Shown: positions 9,691 through 22,588, numbered from the stretch's first letter. The stretch is 64,000 bases of DNA from Nesterenkonia sp. PF2B19 (GCF_001758425.2 NZ_MDSS02000002.1:1-64000), one strand, 5' to 3'. A program made the numbers and translations. Notes: generated by a model from the sequence alone, not told the origin.

Positions 9691-10920
9691 TCAGGCGCCG
9701 AAGTACGACTTCAGAGCCTCGACACGGTCGAGACGCTCCCAGGGGAAGTTCTCGCCCTCACGGCCGAAGTGGCCGTTGCGGGCGGTCTCGCGATAGATGG
9801 GCCTCTTGAGGTCCAGATCCTCGATGATCCCCAGCGGGCGGAGGTCGAAGATCTCATCGATGGCCGCGGAGATGCGCGCCGGATCCACCGTCTCCGTGCC
9901 GAAGGTCTCCACATAGATGCCCACCGGACGCGCCCGGCCGATGGCGTAGGCGATCTGGATCTCGGCGCGCTCGGCCAGCCCGGCGGCGACCACGTTCTTC
10001 GCCACCCAGCGCATCGCGTAGGCGGCCGAGCGGTCCACCTTGGAGGGGTCCTTGCCGGAGAACGCGCCGCCTCCGTGCCGAGCGAAGCCGCCGTAGGTGT
10101 CGACGATGATCTTGCGGCCGGTGAGTCCGGCATCGCCCACCGGACCACCGACCACGAAGGGCCCAGAGGGGTTGATGATCTCGGAGACCGCGGAGATGTC
10201 CAGCCCGGAGGCCTCGATCACCGGCGCCACCACGTGCTCCGACATGTCAGCGTGCAGCTGCTCCTGGGCGGTCTCCTGCGTGTGCTGGGTGGAGACCACC
10301 ACAGTGTCCAGGCTCACGGGTCGCGCTCCGTCGTAGCCGACCGTCACCTGGGTCTTGCCGTCGGGGCGCAGATAGTCCAGCTCACCCGTCTGCCGGACCT
10401 CTGTGAGCCGGGCCGAGAGACGGTGGGCCAGCGCGATGGGCGTCGGCATATAGGTGTCGGTCTCGTTGGTGGCGTAGCCGAACATGATGCCCTGGTCGCC
10501 GGCTCCCTGGGCGTCCCGGCGATCTTCGGCTCCGCCGCGGGCCTCCATCGAGTTGAACACGCCGGCGAAGATCTCCGGGGACTGCTGGCCGATGCTGACG
10601 GAGACGCCGCAGCGGGCGCCGTCGAAGCCGTTGGCCGAGGAGTCGTAGCCGATGTCCAGCAACGTGGAGCGCACGATCTGCGGGATCTCCACATACCCCG
10701 AGGTGGTGACCTCCCCGGCGACATGCACCAGGCCGGTGGTGGTGAGGGTCTCCACCGCGACCCGAGAGTCGGGGTCTACGGCGAGCATCGCATCGAGCAC
10801 CGCATCGGAGATCTGGTCGCAGATCTTGTCCGGATGACCGATGGTCACGGACTCGGAGCTGAACAGCCGCAGTCCCTGCGGCAGGGGCATGTCAGAAGAG
10901 GCAGCGCTGGTGTTGGTCAC
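9691..10920 (-). CDS. metK: S-adenosylmethionine synthase
   Basis: Makes S-adenosylmethionine from methionine and ATP; soluble tetramer. 409 aa, the family norm. N-terminal motif [20 protein letters not shown] near residues 18-37, the [12 protein letters not shown] motif near residue 140, and the P-loop [17 protein letters not shown] near residues 280-295. The GTG start at 10920 lies six bases after a TAGGAT box, and there is no ribosome site, so a leaderless mRNA is likely. coaBC lies 54 bp upstream on the same strand and a strong hairpin follows the gene. Confidence 0.97.
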   Translation of the reverse strand: MTNTSAASSDMPLPQGLRLFSSESVTIGHPDKICDQISDAVLDAMLAVDPDSRVAVETLTTTGLVHVAGEVTTSGYVEIPQIVRSTLLDIGYDSSANGFDGARCGVSVSIGQQSPEIFAGVFNSMEARGGAEDRRDAQGAGDQGIMFGYATNETDTYMPTPIALAHRLSARLTEVRQTGELDYLRPDGKTQVTVGYDGARPVSLDTVVVSTQHTQETAQEQLHADMSEHVVAPVIEASGLDISAVSEIINPSGPFVVGGPVGDAGLTGRKIIVDTYGGFARHGGGAFSGKDPSKVDRSAAYAMRWVAKNVVAAGLAERAEIQIAYAIGRARPVGIYVETFGTETVDPARISAAIDEIFDLRPLGIIEDLDLKRPIYRETARNGHFGREGENFPWERLDRVEALKSYFGA

Positions 10921-10926
10921 CGGCTC

Positions 10927-10932
10927 ATCCTA
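10927..10932 (-). promoter_or_regulatory. Candidate -10 box (TAGGAT) for leaderless metK
   Basis: TAGGAT six bases upstream of the metK GTG, with no Shine-Dalgarno sequence between them. Confidence 0.5.
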
Positions 10933-10940
10933 CGCGAGCG

Positions 10941-10970
10941 GCCAGCGTCGAGGCTGGCCGGTCAGCCAGC
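10941..10970 (-). other. Two mutually exclusive hairpins in the coaBC-metK gap
   Basis: Three six-base elements lie in a row: gccagc, gctggc, gccagc. The middle one can pair with either neighbour (loops gtcgag or cggtca). It falls just past the coaBC stop and upstream of the metK -10 box, so it would be in the coaBC 3' region and may only be a terminator. Confidence 0.55.
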
Positions 10971-10974
10971 GGCT

Positions 10975-12288
10975 TCACAGAGCGTAAGGCGATCGCGCCC
11001 GGCGGGAGATCAGCTGCGCGGCACGGTCGACCACGGCCTGCGCGGCCTCCTGCTTGGTGCCCACCACATGGACCGGATCGGCGTCACCGAGGAGCCCCTG
11101 GACGCCGAAGGACGCCAGGATATGGATCTCTGTGTCGTCCTGACCGAACACCAGGTTCCGGCCCACGCGATTCAGCACGAGCAGCTCGCATCCCTTGCGC
11201 AGCAGTTTGGCCTGTGCGAGGTCCAGCGGATCGTTCTCCGCGTCGCCGGTCTCGGCGGCGAAGCCGACGATGACGGTGGGACCGGTCCCTCGCTCGGCGC
11301 GCCTCCGCACCGTCGTGGCCAGGATGTCCGGATTGCGCTGCAGGTGGATGACCGGGTCCGTGCCGTCGTCGGTCTTCTTGATCTTGGCCTCGGCATAGTC
11401 GGCCGGACGGAAGTCGGCGACTGCCGCCGCCATGAGCAGCATGTCTGCTGCGGCGGCCGCGGACTCGACGGCGGCATGCAGCTCCTCGGCCGTCTCGACG
11501 GTCTCCACCGTCAGCCTGTCCTGAGCCGCCGGTGCCGGGACGTCCATCACCCCGGCGATGAGGTGCACCTGCGCACCCGCGGCCAGCGCGGCCTCGGCCA
11601 GTGCCAGTCCCTGTTTCCCGGAGGAGCGGTTGCCCAGGTATCGCACAGGGTCCAGCGGCTCGCGGGTGCCCCCGACGGTGACGACGACGGCTCGCCCGGA
11701 CAGCGGGCCCTCCGACGGGGTCACGGCGCCCGACGGCGGCGCCGGGTCTGCGTCACCAGGGCCCTCGGCGAGGACCCTGCGGAGGTGCGCGTGGATGTCG
11801 TGGGGCTCGGGCATCCGGCCCGGACCCGAGTCGGAGCCTGTCAGCCGCCCGACAGCGGGCTCCATGATGTCGACCCCGCGCCGACGCAAGGTCTCGACGT
11901 TGTCGGCGGTGGCGGCGTTGCGCCACATCTCGGTGTGCATGGCCGGCACGAGCACCACCGGCGCCTCGGTGGCCAGCAGCGTGGACGTGAGAAGATCATC
12001 GGCCATGCCGGCCCGCACCCGGGCCATCAGGTCGGCGGTGGCCGGTGCCACCACGACCAGGTCCGCCTCCTGGCCGAGGCGGACATGCCGCACCTCGTCC
12101 ACATGAGAGAAGACGGAGGTGCTCACCTTCCGCCCGCTGATGGCCTCCCACGTGGGACGGCCCACGAACTCTTCCGCGGCGGCGGTCGGAACGACGTCGA
12201 CCTGATGGCCGTCCTCACGGAGCAGTCGCACCAGGTGCACGGCCTTGTAGGCCGCGATGCCTCCGCTGACTCCCAGGACGATGCGCAT
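10975..12288 (-). CDS. coaBC: Bifunctional phosphopantothenoylcysteine decarboxylase / phosphopantothenate-cysteine ligase
   Basis: Two steps of coenzyme A synthesis. 437 aa. CoaC half: N-terminal MRIVLGVSGGIAAYKA (FMN binding), PAMHTEMW near residue 115 and the substrate flap GSDSGPGRMPEP near residue 150. CoaB half: VTVGGTREPLDPVRYLGNRSSGKQG near residues 204-228, the nucleotide-binding signature. The flap reads TGSDSG rather than ACGD; related actinobacterial enzymes also differ here. It sits between rpoZ and metK, the usual actinobacterial order rpoZ-coaBC-metK-priA. Confidence 0.95.
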   Translation of the reverse strand: MRIVLGVSGGIAAYKAVHLVRLLREDGHQVDVVPTAAAEEFVGRPTWEAISGRKVSTSVFSHVDEVRHVRLGQEADLVVVAPATADLMARVRAGMADDLLTSTLLATEAPVVLVPAMHTEMWRNAATADNVETLRRRGVDIMEPAVGRLTGSDSGPGRMPEPHDIHAHLRRVLAEGPGDADPAPPSGAVTPSEGPLSGRAVVVTVGGTREPLDPVRYLGNRSSGKQGLALAEAALAAGAQVHLIAGVMDVPAPAAQDRLTVETVETAEELHAAVESAAAAADMLLMAAAVADFRPADYAEAKIKKTDDGTDPVIHLQRNPDILATTVRRRAERGTGPTVIVGFAAETGDAENDPLDLAQAKLLRKGCELLVLNRVGRNLVFGQDDTEIHILASFGVQGLLGDADPVHVVGTKQEAAQAVVDRAAQLISRRARSPYAL

Positions 12289-12319
12289 CAGGTCGATCGG
12301 TGCTCTCCGGACCGTAGGG

Positions 12320-12583
12320 TCAGGATGCCGGGTTCTCGGCGGGGTGGTTGACCAGCAGGTCCTGGTCGATCTCCCGCAGAGCGATGGACAGAGGCTTCTC
12401 GTTGAGCTTCGTGTCCACCAGCGGGCCGACGTACTCGAAGAGCCCCTCGTGGAGCTGCGCGTAGTAGGCGTTGATCTGGCGGGCGCGCTTGGCGGCGAAG
12501 AGCACCAGGGCGTACTTCGAGTCGCTCTTGCCCATCAGGGAGTCGATCGGCGGGTCGATGATGCCTTCGAGCTGCTCAGTCAC
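12320..12583 (-). CDS. rpoZ: RNA polymerase omega subunit
   Basis: 87 aa. Motifs [20 protein letters not shown] (residues 11-30) and AAKRARQIN are the classic omega core; the actinobacterial tail includes [10 protein letters not shown]. It helps assemble the beta-prime subunit. AAGGAC lies upstream of the GTG start. It follows gmk by 41 bp, so the two are likely co-transcribed. Confidence 0.95.
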   Translation of the reverse strand: MTEQLEGIIDPPIDSLMGKSDSKYALVLFAAKRARQINAYYAQLHEGLFEYVGPLVDTKLNEKPLSIALREIDQDLLVNHPAENPAS

Positions 12584-12624
12584 GGAAGAAAGGTCCTTGT
12601 CGGTCGCGTGTGGTGGGCCGTCGA

Positions 12625-13194
12625 TCAGACGGCGTCCTTCTGGAAGCCCATGAGGGCGACGAGTTCGGCGGCGGCGCGGTCGAGGTCGTCGTTGATCACG
12701 GTGACGTCGAACTCCGATTCTGCCGCAAGCTCCATCTTAGCGGTTTCCAGGCGCCTCTGCTGTTCCTCGGGCCCCTCCGTACCCCGCCCTGTGAGGCGAG
12801 ACACCATCTCGTCCCACGACGGCGGCGAGAGGAACACGAACTGCGCCTCGGGCATGGTCCGCCGCACCTGCCGGGCCCCCTGGAGGTCGATCTCCAGCAG
12901 GACGCTGCGTCCCTGGCCCAGGGCCTCCTCCACGGTGGATCGCAGGGTCCCGTAGCGGTGCCGCCCATGGACGGTGGCCCATTCGAGGAAGGCGCCCTCC
13001 TCCACCAGGCGGTCGAACTGCTCGGGCGCGACGAAATGATAGTCGACGCCGTCAGCCTCCCCCGGTCGCGGATCGCGGGTCGTCGCAGAGACCGAGAAGC
13101 AGACCTGCGGATAGTTCTCTCGGATGTAGCGGCTCATCGTCGACTTCCCCACAGACGTGGGGCCTGCGAGCACGGTGACCTTGGGCTCGTTCAC
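12625..13194 (-). CDS. gmk: Guanylate kinase
   Basis: Phosphorylates GMP to GDP. From the GTG at 13194 the protein is 189 aa. P-loop GPTSVGKST at residues 9-17, the GMP-binding [19 protein letters not shown] near residues 34-52, and [15 protein letters not shown]. An upstream in-frame start would add 38 unsupported residues; the GTG has a GAGGAG ribosome site. It lies between mihF and rpoZ, the conserved actinobacterial arrangement. Confidence 0.95.
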   Translation of the reverse strand: MNEPKVTVLAGPTSVGKSTMSRYIRENYPQVCFSVSATTRDPRPGEADGVDYHFVAPEQFDRLVEEGAFLEWATVHGRHRYGTLRSTVEEALGQGRSVLLEIDLQGARQVRRTMPEAQFVFLSPPSWDEMVSRLTGRGTEGPEEQQRRLETAKMELAAESEFDVTVINDDLDRAAAELVALMGFQKDAV

Positions 13195-13350
13195 TGCGGT
13201 GGACTCCTCGGCGCGGTCCGAGCCGCTCGACGGCGGCCGCGGAACCTCGGTGTGGTCGGTGGGCCGAGGCGGAACAGTCCCGGCCGGAGCAGGACCGACG
13301 CACCTCAAGCCTGGGCATCAGGATGTCGTCCATCCTAACGTCCGGACGAG

Positions 13351-13374
13351 GCCCCGCCGACCGAGACGCGGGGC
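13351..13374 (-). terminator. Hairpin downstream of mihF
   Basis: Perfect seven-base arms gccccgc and gcggggc with a ten-base loop, 16 bases past the mihF stop and upstream of gmk. Confidence 0.6.
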
Positions 13375-13389
13375 AGCACGCGGGCCGCT

Positions 13390-13710
13390 TCAGGCCAGCT
13401 GAGCCAGATGTCGGGCCAGAGCGGTCCGCTGCTTGACGCCGAGTCCACCGATGCGCCGGTTCTCGGAGATCCCGAGATCCTCCAGCGTCCGGGCGGCCGT
13501 GACCTTCCCCACGCCGGGCAGCGCCTCCAGCAGCTCCACAGTCTTCAGCCGGGCCACCGCCTCGGACGTCTCGGCCTTGGCCAGCACGTCGTCGAAGCTG
13601 ATCTTCCCCGCTCCGAAGGCCTCCTTCAGCTCGGCCCGCTCGATCCGGGCCGCGAGGGCCTTCTGCCGGGCGATGTCGCGCTCTTCCTTGCTCAGTTCTC
13701 GCAGGGCCAC
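13390..13710 (-). CDS. mihF: Integration host factor, actinobacterial type
   Basis: 106 aa nucleoid-associated DNA-bending protein unrelated to the alpha/beta IHF of proteobacteria. The helix-two-turn-helix region LLEALPGVGKVTAARTLEDLG (about residues 60-80) and the final GGLGVKQRTALARHLA fit the family, including the conserved tail found in mycobacterial mIHF. The GTG start has an AGAGGAG site. It lies in the conserved order pyrF-mihF-gmk-rpoZ. The gap to pyrF (about 140 bp) probably holds its own promoter. Confidence 0.93.
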   Translation of the reverse strand: MALRELSKEERDIARQKALAARIERAELKEAFGAGKISFDDVLAKAETSEAVARLKTVELLEALPGVGKVTAARTLEDLGISENRRIGGLGVKQRTALARHLAQLA

Positions 13711-13852
13711 GGTGTTCTCCTCTGCTGCGCCGCCTATGACATGTGGCAGAATCTAGCCTCATTTGTGCCCAGGGGCAATAGCCAGTTCCCCCAGATCAGG
13801 CGGCGACAGCCCCGGACGCGGCGCGGTCGAGCGTCCAGACGGACCTGGACGG

Positions 13853-14701
13853 TCAGTCGCCCAGATCGGCCACGGTGCGGTCGATCGCAGCGGTCAGCGA
13901 GGCGACGTCGGGTCCGTGCGCGAGGATCCCCCGGGAGGAGTTGACGACCACCTGCCGGTGAGCCGGGCCGAAGCCTCGCCGCAGGTCCTGCGCCGTCGCC
14001 CCCTGCGCCCCGTATCCCGGAGCGAGCAGCGGCATCGCCCCTGCGGTCAGGTCGACACCTGCTTCTTCCGCCAGGCCCGCCGTCGTCGCGCCGACCACCA
14101 GGCCGATGTCTCCCAGGGCGCCGTCGTCGACCACGTCGTTCTCCGCGGCGGCCCGAGCGGCGATGCCTGCGGCCACCGTCCCGTGGGCGTCCCGTGCCAG
14201 CTGGACCTCCCGCCCTTCGGGGTTCGAGGTCAGCGCCAGCACGAACAGCCCGGCGCCATGGCGGCGGGCCGCCTCGACGGCGGGGCTCAGCGAACCGAAG
14301 CCCAGGTACGGGGAGACGGTGAGCGCATCGGCGGCGAGGGCGGCGTCGGGGTCCAGCCACGCCTCGGCGTAGCCGGCCATCGTCGAACCGATGTCGCCCC
14401 GTTTCGCATCGGCGATCACCAGCAGCCCCTCCCGGCGGGCGGCCTGCTGCAGCTCGGCCAGCACGCTCAGGCCCGCAGGCCCGAACCGCTCGAAGAAGGC
14501 GACCTGCGGCTTGATGATGCCGACCCGACCCACCGCGGCATCCAGCACGCGGCGGCCGAACTCCCGGAGCCCGGCGACGTCGTCGGCCAGGCCCCACTGA
14601 GTCAGCAAAGCGGCGTGCGGATCGACGCCGACGCACAGCCGACCGTGGCGACGGATCGCCTCGGCCAGCCGTGCGCCGAACTGCGGAGGGCGCTCGCTCA
14701 T
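13853..14701 (-). CDS. pyrF: Orotidine 5'-phosphate decarboxylase (type 2)
   Basis: Last step of UMP synthesis. 282 aa, typical of the longer type 2 OMP decarboxylase. N-terminal [12 protein letters not shown] near residue 22 and the catalytic core [14 protein letters not shown] near residues 96-109 (Lys between two Asp). The C-terminal VVNSSRGI motif supplies the phosphate-binding Arg. Its start overlaps the carB stop by four bases (ATGA), so it is the distal gene of the pyr operon. Confidence 0.95.
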   Translation of the reverse strand: MSERPPQFGARLAEAIRRHGRLCVGVDPHAALLTQWGLADDVAGLREFGRRVLDAAVGRVGIIKPQVAFFERFGPAGLSVLAELQQAARREGLLVIADAKRGDIGSTMAGYAEAWLDPDAALAADALTVSPYLGFGSLSPAVEAARRHGAGLFVLALTSNPEGREVQLARDAHGTVAAGIAARAAAENDVVDDGALGDIGLVVGATTAGLAEEAGVDLTAGAMPLLAPGYGAQGATAQDLRRGFGPAHRQVVVNSSRGILAHGPDVASLTAAIDRTVADLGD

Positions 14702-17700
14702 GAGGAGAGCTCCGCGAGCCGTGCCGCGTGGTCCTGCAGGGAGGTGACCGACCAGCTGAACTGGCGCAGCGCCTCGATCGCCAGGACCGCGGCGCCGAAC
14801 TCCGCCACCGTGGTGATCACCGGAGTGCCCACCGACGTCGCCGCCGCACGGATCTCGTAGCCGTCGCTGCGGGCGTCCCCACCCGAGGGCGTGTTCACGA
14901 TCAGGTCGATCTGCCCGGACTCCACGAGGTCGAGGATGGTCTCCCCCTCCCCCGGGGCGTCGGCGATCTTGCGCACCACCGAGGGGTTCAGGCCGTTGCG
15001 CCGCAGCACGTCCGCGGTGCCCCCGGTGGAGACGACCTCGAAGCCGAGGTCCACCAGGCGCTTGACGGTCATGATGACGGCGCGCTTGTCCCGGTTGGCC
15101 ACCGAGACGAAGACCTTGCCGGAGGTCGGCAGCGGGTTGCTCGCCGCCTGCTGAGACTTCGCGAAGGCCGTGTCGAAGTGCTTGTCGATGCCCATGACCT
15201 CACCGGTGGAGCGCATCTCCGGACCCAGCAGCGAGTCCACCACACGCCCCTCAGGGGTGCGGAACCGGTTGAACGGCAGTACGGCCTCCTTGACGGACAC
15301 CGGGGCGCCCGGGGGCAGCAGGGATCCGTCACCGAAGGTCGGCAGCAGCCCGCCTGCCGGGTGGCCGGAGCCCGCCCGCAGCTCGCTGATCGAGACGCCC
15401 GTGCCGATCAGCGCGGCGGCCTTGGCCAGCTGCACGCCGGTGGCCTTGGAGACGAACGGCACCGTGCGTGAGGCCCGCGGATTGGCTTCGATGACGTAGA
15501 GGACGTCGGAGGCGACGGCGAACTGGATGTTGATCAGGCCACGGACCCCGACGCCGGCGGCGATCGCGGCGGTCGCCTCCCGGACCCGCTCCAGCACGTC
15601 CGGTCCCAGGGTGATCGGAGGCAGGGCGCAGGCCGAGTCGCCCGAGTGGATCCCGGCCTCTTCGATGTGCTCCATGACACCGCCCAGGTAGAGGTCCCGG
15701 CCGTCGAAGAGGGCGTCGACGTCGACCTCGATCGCGTCCTCCAGGAACCGGTCCACCAGCACGGGATGCTCCGGGGTGACCTCGGTCGCGTTGGCGATGT
15801 ACCGGGCGAGTCCAGGCTCGTCGTAGACGATCTCCATGCCGCGTCCGCCCAACACATAGGAGGGCCGCACCAGCACGGGATAGCCGATGCCGTCGGCCAC
15901 CCGCTTGGCGTCCTCGAAGCTCACGGCCGTGCCGTTCTTCGGCGCGATGAGCCCGGCCTGCCGCAGCACCTGGTCGAACTCGCCACGGTCCTCCGCCAGA
16001 TCGATGGCCTCCGGCGACGTGCCCAGGATCGGCACCCCGGCGTCGGCCAGCTGCTGGGCGAGCTTCAGCGGCGTCTGACCGCCGAGCTGGACGAACACCC
16101 CGTGGACGCCGCCGGTCCGCTCCTCGGCGGCGATGACCTCCAGGACGTCCTCCAGGGTCAGCGGCTCGAAGTAGAGCCGTGTGGAGACGTCGTAGTCGGT
16201 GGAGACGGTCTCCGGGTTGCAGTTGACCATGACGGTCTCGTAGCCCGCATCCCGCAGCGCCATGGTGGCATGCACGCAGGAGTAGTCGAACTCGATGCCC
16301 TGGCCGATCCGGTTCGGCCCCGAGCCCAGAATGATGACCGAGGGCTTCTCGTGGTCGCTGATCTCATCCTCACGGTCGTAGGACGAATAGTGGTACGGCG
16401 TGTAGGCCTCGAACTCGGCCGCACAGGTGTCCACCGTCTTGAAGACCGGCCGGATGCCCAGTGCGTGGCGCACACCCCGCACCACGGCGGGGTCCATGTG
16501 GCGCAGGGCGCCGATCTGCTCGTCCGAGAAGCCGTGCCGCTTGGCGGTGCGCAGCACCTCCGGGCTGAGCTCACGTGCCTCAGCGATCGTCTGGGCGGTC
16601 TCGTTGATCAGCTCCAGCTGGTCCAGGAACCACGGGTCGATGGCGGTGATCTCGTGCACCTGCTCCAGGCTGGCCCCGGAGAGCAGCGCACGCTGCACCT
16701 GGTGGATACGCTCGGTGGTCGGCGTGGCCATCTTCTCCAGCAGCTCGGCGAGCTCCTCCTGGCCGGCGGGGGTGAAGTCGAACTCCGAGCCCCGCTGCTC
16801 CAGGGACCGCTGGGCCTTCTGCAGCGCCTCGCTGAAGTTCCGCCCGATGGCCATCGCCTCACCGACAGACTTCATGGTGGTCGTCAGCGTGGTGTCGGCG
16901 GCCGGGAACTTCTCGAAGGCGAAACGTGGGACCTTCACCACCACGTAGTCCAGCGTGGGCTCGAAGCTCGCCGGGGTCTTGCGGGTGATGTCGTTGGGGA
17001 TCTCGTCGAGGGTGTAGCCCACCGCGAGCTTCGTGGCGATCTTGGCGATGGCGAACCCGGTCGCCTTCGAGGCCAGCGCTGAGGAGCGCGAGACCCGGGG
17101 GTTCATCTCGATGACGACCACCCGCCCGGTCGCCGGGTCCACTGCGAACTGGATGTTGCAGCCGCCCGTGTCGACGCCGACCTCGCGGATCACGTTGATC
17201 GCGATGTCGCGCAGCTTCTGGTATTCCCGGTCGGTCAGCGTCAGCGCCGGGGCCACGGTGATGGAGTCGCCGGTGTGCACACCCACCGGGTCGAGGTTCT
17301 CGATCGAGCAGACGACCACGACGTTGTCGTTGGCGTCGCGCATCATCTCGAGCTCGTACTCCTTCCACCCGAGGATCGACTCCTCCAGGAGCACCTCCGT
17401 GGTCGGGCTGTACTGCAGTCCCGTCCCGGCGATGCGCCGCAGGTCCTCGGCGTCGTAGGCGAGCCCGGACCCCAGCCCTCCCATGGTGAACGACGGCCGC
17501 ACCACCATCGGGTAGCCGAGGTCCTCGGCCGCCTCGAACGCCTCCTCCATGGAATGGACGATCCGCGAACGGGCGGACTCGCCGCCCGAGCGCTCCACGA
17601 CGCCCTTGAACTTCTCGCGGTCCTCACCGAGCTCGATAGCGGCGATGTTCGCCCCGATCAGCTCCACGCCGTACTTCTCCAGGACGCCGTCCTTGTCCAG

Positions 17701-18003
17701 CGCGATGGCGGTGTTCAGCGCCGTCTGCCCGCCCAGAGTGGGCAGGATCGCGTCGGGACGCTCCTTCTCGATGATCTTGGCGACGACGTCGGGGCTGATC
17801 GGCTCCACATACGTGGCGTCGGCGAACTCCGGATCGGTCATGATGGTTGCCGGGTTGGAGTTGACCAGGATGACGCGGATGCCCTCTTCCTTGAGCACGC
17901 GCAGGGCCTGGGTCCCCGAGTAGTCGAACTCTGCCGCCTGGCCGATGACGATCGGGCCGGAGCCGATGACCAGCACGGAGTTGAGGTCTTGACGCTTAGG
18001 CAT
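14698..18003 (-). CDS. carB: Carbamoyl-phosphate synthase large subunit
   Basis: 1101 aa, full length. Two homologous ATP-grasp halves: the first opens [20 protein letters not shown] (residues 10-29), the second [20 protein letters not shown] (near residue 558). A C-terminal MGS-like allosteric domain starts [20 protein letters not shown] near residue 970. Makes carbamoyl phosphate with the CarA amidotransferase for pyrimidine and arginine synthesis. It overlaps carA by eight bases and pyrF by four. Confidence 0.97.
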   Translation of the reverse strand: MPKRQDLNSVLVIGSGPIVIGQAAEFDYSGTQALRVLKEEGIRVILVNSNPATIMTDPEFADATYVEPISPDVVAKIIEKERPDAILPTLGGQTALNTAIALDKDGVLEKYGVELIGANIAAIELGEDREKFKGVVERSGGESARSRIVHSMEEAFEAAEDLGYPMVVRPSFTMGGLGSGLAYDAEDLRRIAGTGLQYSPTTEVLLEESILGWKEYELEMMRDANDNVVVVCSIENLDPVGVHTGDSITVAPALTLTDREYQKLRDIAINVIREVGVDTGGCNIQFAVDPATGRVVVIEMNPRVSRSSALASKATGFAIAKIATKLAVGYTLDEIPNDITRKTPASFEPTLDYVVVKVPRFAFEKFPAADTTLTTTMKSVGEAMAIGRNFSEALQKAQRSLEQRGSEFDFTPAGQEELAELLEKMATPTTERIHQVQRALLSGASLEQVHEITAIDPWFLDQLELINETAQTIAEARELSPEVLRTAKRHGFSDEQIGALRHMDPAVVRGVRHALGIRPVFKTVDTCAAEFEAYTPYHYSSYDREDEISDHEKPSVIILGSGPNRIGQGIEFDYSCVHATMALRDAGYETVMVNCNPETVSTDYDVSTRLYFEPLTLEDVLEVIAAEERTGGVHGVFVQLGGQTPLKLAQQLADAGVPILGTSPEAIDLAEDRGEFDQVLRQAGLIAPKNGTAVSFEDAKRVADGIGYPVLVRPSYVLGGRGMEIVYDEPGLARYIANATEVTPEHPVLVDRFLEDAIEVDVDALFDGRDLYLGGVMEHIEEAGIHSGDSACALPPITLGPDVLERVREATAAIAAGVGVRGLINIQFAVASDVLYVIEANPRASRTVPFVSKATGVQLAKAAALIGTGVSISELRAGSGHPAGGLLPTFGDGSLLPPGAPVSVKEAVLPFNRFRTPEGRVVDSLLGPEMRSTGEVMGIDKHFDTAFAKSQQAASNPLPTSGKVFVSVANRDKRAVIMTVKRLVDLGFEVVSTGGTADVLRRNGLNPSVVRKIADAPGEGETILDLVESGQIDLIVNTPSGGDARSDGYEIRAAATSVGTPVITTVAEFGAAVLAIEALRQFSWSVTSLQDHAARLAELSS

Positions 18004-19162
18004 TGTCCTTCACTTTCATCAGCTCGACGAAGCGGTCGAAGAGGTAGGCGGAGTCGTGAGGTCCGGCGGCGGCCTCCGGGTGGTACTGCACCGAGAAGGC
18101 CGGGATGTCCAGGCAGCGCAGCCCCTCCACGACGCCGTCGTTGAGGCTGGAGTGGCTGACCTGCACGCGGCCGTATCGCGACTCCGGGGCGGTGGTGGTC
18201 TCCCCGACGGGTGCGTCCACCGCGAAGCCATGGTTCTGCGAGGTGATCTCCACCTTGCCGGTCAGATGGTCCATGACCGGCTGGTTGATCCCGCGATGCC
18301 CGAAGGGCAGCTTGTAGGTGCCGAAGCCCAGCGCGCGGCCGAGGATCTGGTTGCCGAAGCAGATCCCGAAGAACGGCACTCCGGCGTCGAGGACCTCCCG
18401 CAGCAGGCCCACCTGGGTGGCTGCCGTGGCAGGGTCCCCGGGGCCGTTGGAGAGGAACACGCCGTCGGGCGAGACGGCCTCGATGTCCGCGAAGGACGCC
18501 GTCGCCGGCAGGACGTGGACGCGCAGCCCGCGCTCCGCCATGCGGACCGGCGTCATCGTCTTGATGCCGAGGTCGAGCGCGGCCACGACGGCGAGGGGCT
18601 CCCCCTGCCAGCCGTGGTCGGACGGCTCCACGACGTAGGCCTGCTCCGTGGTGACCTCCTCGGCCAGGCGTGCGCCCTTCATCGACGGCTGGGACCGGAC
18701 CTCGTCGACGAGCTCCGCCACGGGACGCGAAGCGGCCTCCCCGGAGAAGATGCCGGCCTTCATGGCGCCGGCGGTGCGCAGATGACGGGTCACCGCACGG
18801 GTGTCCACTCCCTGAATCCCGACGACGTCCTGCGCGACGAGCTCCTCGTCCAGGCTGCGTCGGCTGCGCCAGTTCGAGGGACGCCGCGCGGCGTCACGGA
18901 CCACATAGCCGGCCACCCAGATCCGGCGGGACTCCGGGTCCTCGTCGTTGACTCCGGTGTTTCCGATGTGCGGGGCCGTCTGCACGACGATCTGACGTGC
19001 GTACGACGGGTCGGTGAGGGTCTCCTGGTAGCCGGTCATGCCGGTGGCGAAGACCGCCTCCCCCAGACGGGAGCCTCGGGCCCCGTAGGCGGTCCCCTCG
19101 TGGACGGTGCCGTCCTCGAGGACGAGGAGGGCAGGATCGATGGTGCTCATAGGTGGGTTCAC
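17996..19162 (-). CDS. carA: Carbamoyl-phosphate synthase small subunit (glutaminase)
   Basis: 388 aa. N-terminal CPSase domain with [15 protein letters not shown] and [15 protein letters not shown] (residues 40-54). C-terminal class I glutamine amidotransferase: nucleophile Cys in [12 protein letters not shown] near residue 270 and the His-Glu pair in [13 protein letters not shown] near residue 358. The elbow reads GICFGNQ where many homologues have GICLGHQ; the catalytic Cys remains. Feeds ammonia to CarB. Overlaps the upstream membrane protein gene and carB, so it is in a tight operon. Confidence 0.97.
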   Translation of the reverse strand: MNPPMSTIDPALLVLEDGTVHEGTAYGARGSRLGEAVFATGMTGYQETLTDPSYARQIVVQTAPHIGNTGVNDEDPESRRIWVAGYVVRDAARRPSNWRSRRSLDEELVAQDVVGIQGVDTRAVTRHLRTAGAMKAGIFSGEAASRPVAELVDEVRSQPSMKGARLAEEVTTEQAYVVEPSDHGWQGEPLAVVAALDLGIKTMTPVRMAERGLRVHVLPATASFADIEAVSPDGVFLSNGPGDPATAATQVGLLREVLDAGVPFFGICFGNQILGRALGFGTYKLPFGHRGINQPVMDHLTGKVEITSQNHGFAVDAPVGETTTAPESRYGRVQVSHSSLNDGVVEGLRCLDIPAFSVQYHPEAAAGPHDSAYLFDRFVELMKVKDNA

Positions 19163-19659
19163 TCCTCGGTCAGTCTCTTCAAGTGGCTCAGCAGCTGCTC
19201 ATGGGCCTCGGCGTGCCGCGCACGGAAGGCCGTCTCCACGGACTCCTCCCCCAGCTTCCAGCCGATGATGAGGGCGCCGTCGCGCTCGACGAACTTACCC
19301 ACCACCCCGCGGTCGGTGCGCGTATGGGTCAGCTGGTCTCGGGTGATGAGATAGTTCCGCGCTCCGGCACGGAACACGGCCACACCCTGGTCATGGACCT
19401 CGATCCGACCGTCGGTGCGGATCCCCAGGCCGTGCACGGCCACGCGGTCCAGGTAGTCCGAGGCCTTCACCGTGCCGATGACCATGCCCTCGCCGGCGGC
19501 CAGCGGCTCGGCGTCGATGATCTCCGGCACGATCGTGGCCGGCTCCGGCAGCCCGGCCTGTCGTCTCTTGCGTCCTCGCCAGCCCCACCAGAGCATCAGG
19601 GCCGCGACCACGATGATCGCGAAGGACACATAGAAGTAGTTCAGATAGACCTGCGTCAT
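19159..19659 (-). CDS. Membrane-anchored PH-like protein of the actinobacterial pyr operon
   Basis: 166 aa. One N-terminal membrane helix (about residues 9-27, [19 protein letters not shown]), a basic RGRKRR stop-transfer patch, then a soluble beta-rich domain resembling a bacterial PH-like fold ([22 protein letters not shown] onwards). A gene of this type sits between pyrC and carA in many actinobacteria (Rv1382 in M. tuberculosis is my comparison). No catalytic motif is visible and its role is unknown; the location suggests a link to pyrimidine synthesis. It overlaps carA by four bases. Confidence 0.8.
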   Translation of the reverse strand: MTQVYLNYFYVSFAIIVVAALMLWWGWRGRKRRQAGLPEPATIVPEIIDAEPLAAGEGMVIGTVKASDYLDRVAVHGLGIRTDGRIEVHDQGVAVFRAGARNYLITRDQLTHTRTDRGVVGKFVERDGALIIGWKLGEESVETAFRARHAEAHEQLLSHLKRLTEE

Positions 19660-19665
19660 GCGGGG

Positions 19666-20987
19666 TCAGTCCGCCTCTCTGCCGGTGAGCGAGGTCTGCA
19701 GCGCACCGTCGGCGACGACGCGGTGTCCCGCCAGGAAGGTGGAGTGGACCCGGCCCGGCAGCTCCATGCCGGAGAACGGGGAGTTCCGGCCCTTGGTGGC
19801 ATGCTCCTCAGGACGCACGGTGCGGCGCGCCTGCGGGTCCACCAGAATCAGATTCGCAGGCTCGCCGACGGCCAGCGGGCGGCCCTGGTGCCCGTGGCGT
19901 GCGATCTCCGCCGGACGCACCGAGGTGACCTCCGCGAAGCGCCGCCAGTCCATCATGCCGGTCTCGACCATCGTGTGCTGCACCACCGAGAGCGCCGTCT
20001 CCAGCCCGGTCATCCCCATCGCGGCCTGGTGCCACTCGCACTCCTTGAGCTGCGTGGGGTGCGGGGCGTGGTCGGTGCCGACGACGTCGATCGTGCCGTC
20101 GGCCAGCGCCTCGCGCAGCGCCTGGACGTCCTCAGCCGTGCGCAGCGGCGGATTGACCTTGTACACCGGGTTGAAGCTGCGGACCATCTCCTCGGTGAGG
20201 ATCAGGTGGTGCGGAGTGACCTCGGCGGTCACGTCGATGCCCCGCTCCTTGGCCCAGCGGATGATCTCCACCGACCCCTTCGTGGACACGTGGCAGACAT
20301 GGAGACGCGACTCCACGTGCTGAGCCAGCAGCACGTCACGGGAGATGATCGCCTCTTCGGCCACTGCCGGCCAGCCGGGAAGCCCCAGCACCGAGGACAC
20401 ACAGCCCTCATTCATCTGAGCACCCTCGGTGAGCAGCGGCTCCTGGGCGTGCTGGGCCACGAATCCGTCGAAGGACTTCACGTACTCCAGTGCCCGACGC
20501 ATCAACACCGGGTTGTGCACGCAGATGCCGTCGTCGGAGAACATCCGGACCTGGGCGGAGGACTCGGCCATCGCGCCCAGCTCAGCCAGGTTCTCACCGG
20601 CCAGCCCGACCGTGACGGCCCCCACGGGATGCACCTCGGTCCAACCGGACTCCAGCCCCAGACGGTGGACCTGTTCGACGACGCCGGCGGTGTCCGCCAC
20701 CGGTGAGGAGTTCGCCATGGCGTGCACGGCGGTGAAGCCGCCCAGGGCGGCCGCGCGGCTGCCGGTCTCCACGGTCTCGGCGTCCTCGCGCCCGGGCTCG
20801 CGGAGGTGCGTGTGCAGGTCCACCATGCCGGGGAGCGCGATGAGGCCGGTGGCGTCGATGGTCTCCAGCGGCACGCCCTCCCGCGGCGCGGCCGTGTCGG
20901 CCCCGAGAGTGGCGATCTTCCCGTCCCGCAGCACCAGGTCGGCAGTCGTCTCCCCGAGGATCTTGGCACCGAGGATCAGGTGGTCGG

Positions 20988-20991
<4 letters not shown>
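19666..20991 (-). CDS. pyrC: Dihydroorotase
   Basis: Third step of UMP synthesis. 441 aa from the ATG at 20991, which overlaps the pyrB stop (ATGA); the open frame runs further upstream but only as the antisense of pyrB. Amidohydrolase metal site [11 protein letters not shown] near residues 58-68, the metal His in [10 protein letters not shown] and the catalytic loop [16 protein letters not shown] near residue 315. This is the long type I form usual in Gram-positives. Second gene after pyrB in the operon. Confidence 0.95.
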
Positions 20992-22545
<1,554 letters not shown>

Positions 22546-22552
22546 CAGGCGA

Positions 22553-22588
22553 CTCCTTCCTCGCCTCACGGGACGATCATTAAAGGAG
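22553..22588 (-). promoter_or_regulatory. Candidate PyrR-responsive leader hairpin sequestering the pyrR ribosome site
   Basis: In the transcript, CTCCTT (22588-22583) can pair with AAGGAG (22558-22553), the pyrR ribosome site. The loop contains CCGTGAGGCGAGG, which resembles PyrR-binding loops. Actinobacterial pyr operons are known to be controlled by PyrR at translation. A TAGAGT -10-like box lies at 22617-22622. Confidence 0.45.

Noticed and set aside
10921-10974. SAM riboswitch upstream of metK
   Set aside because: The gap is only 54 bp and the start codon appears to lie at the transcript 5' end; no known SAM-sensing fold was recognised.
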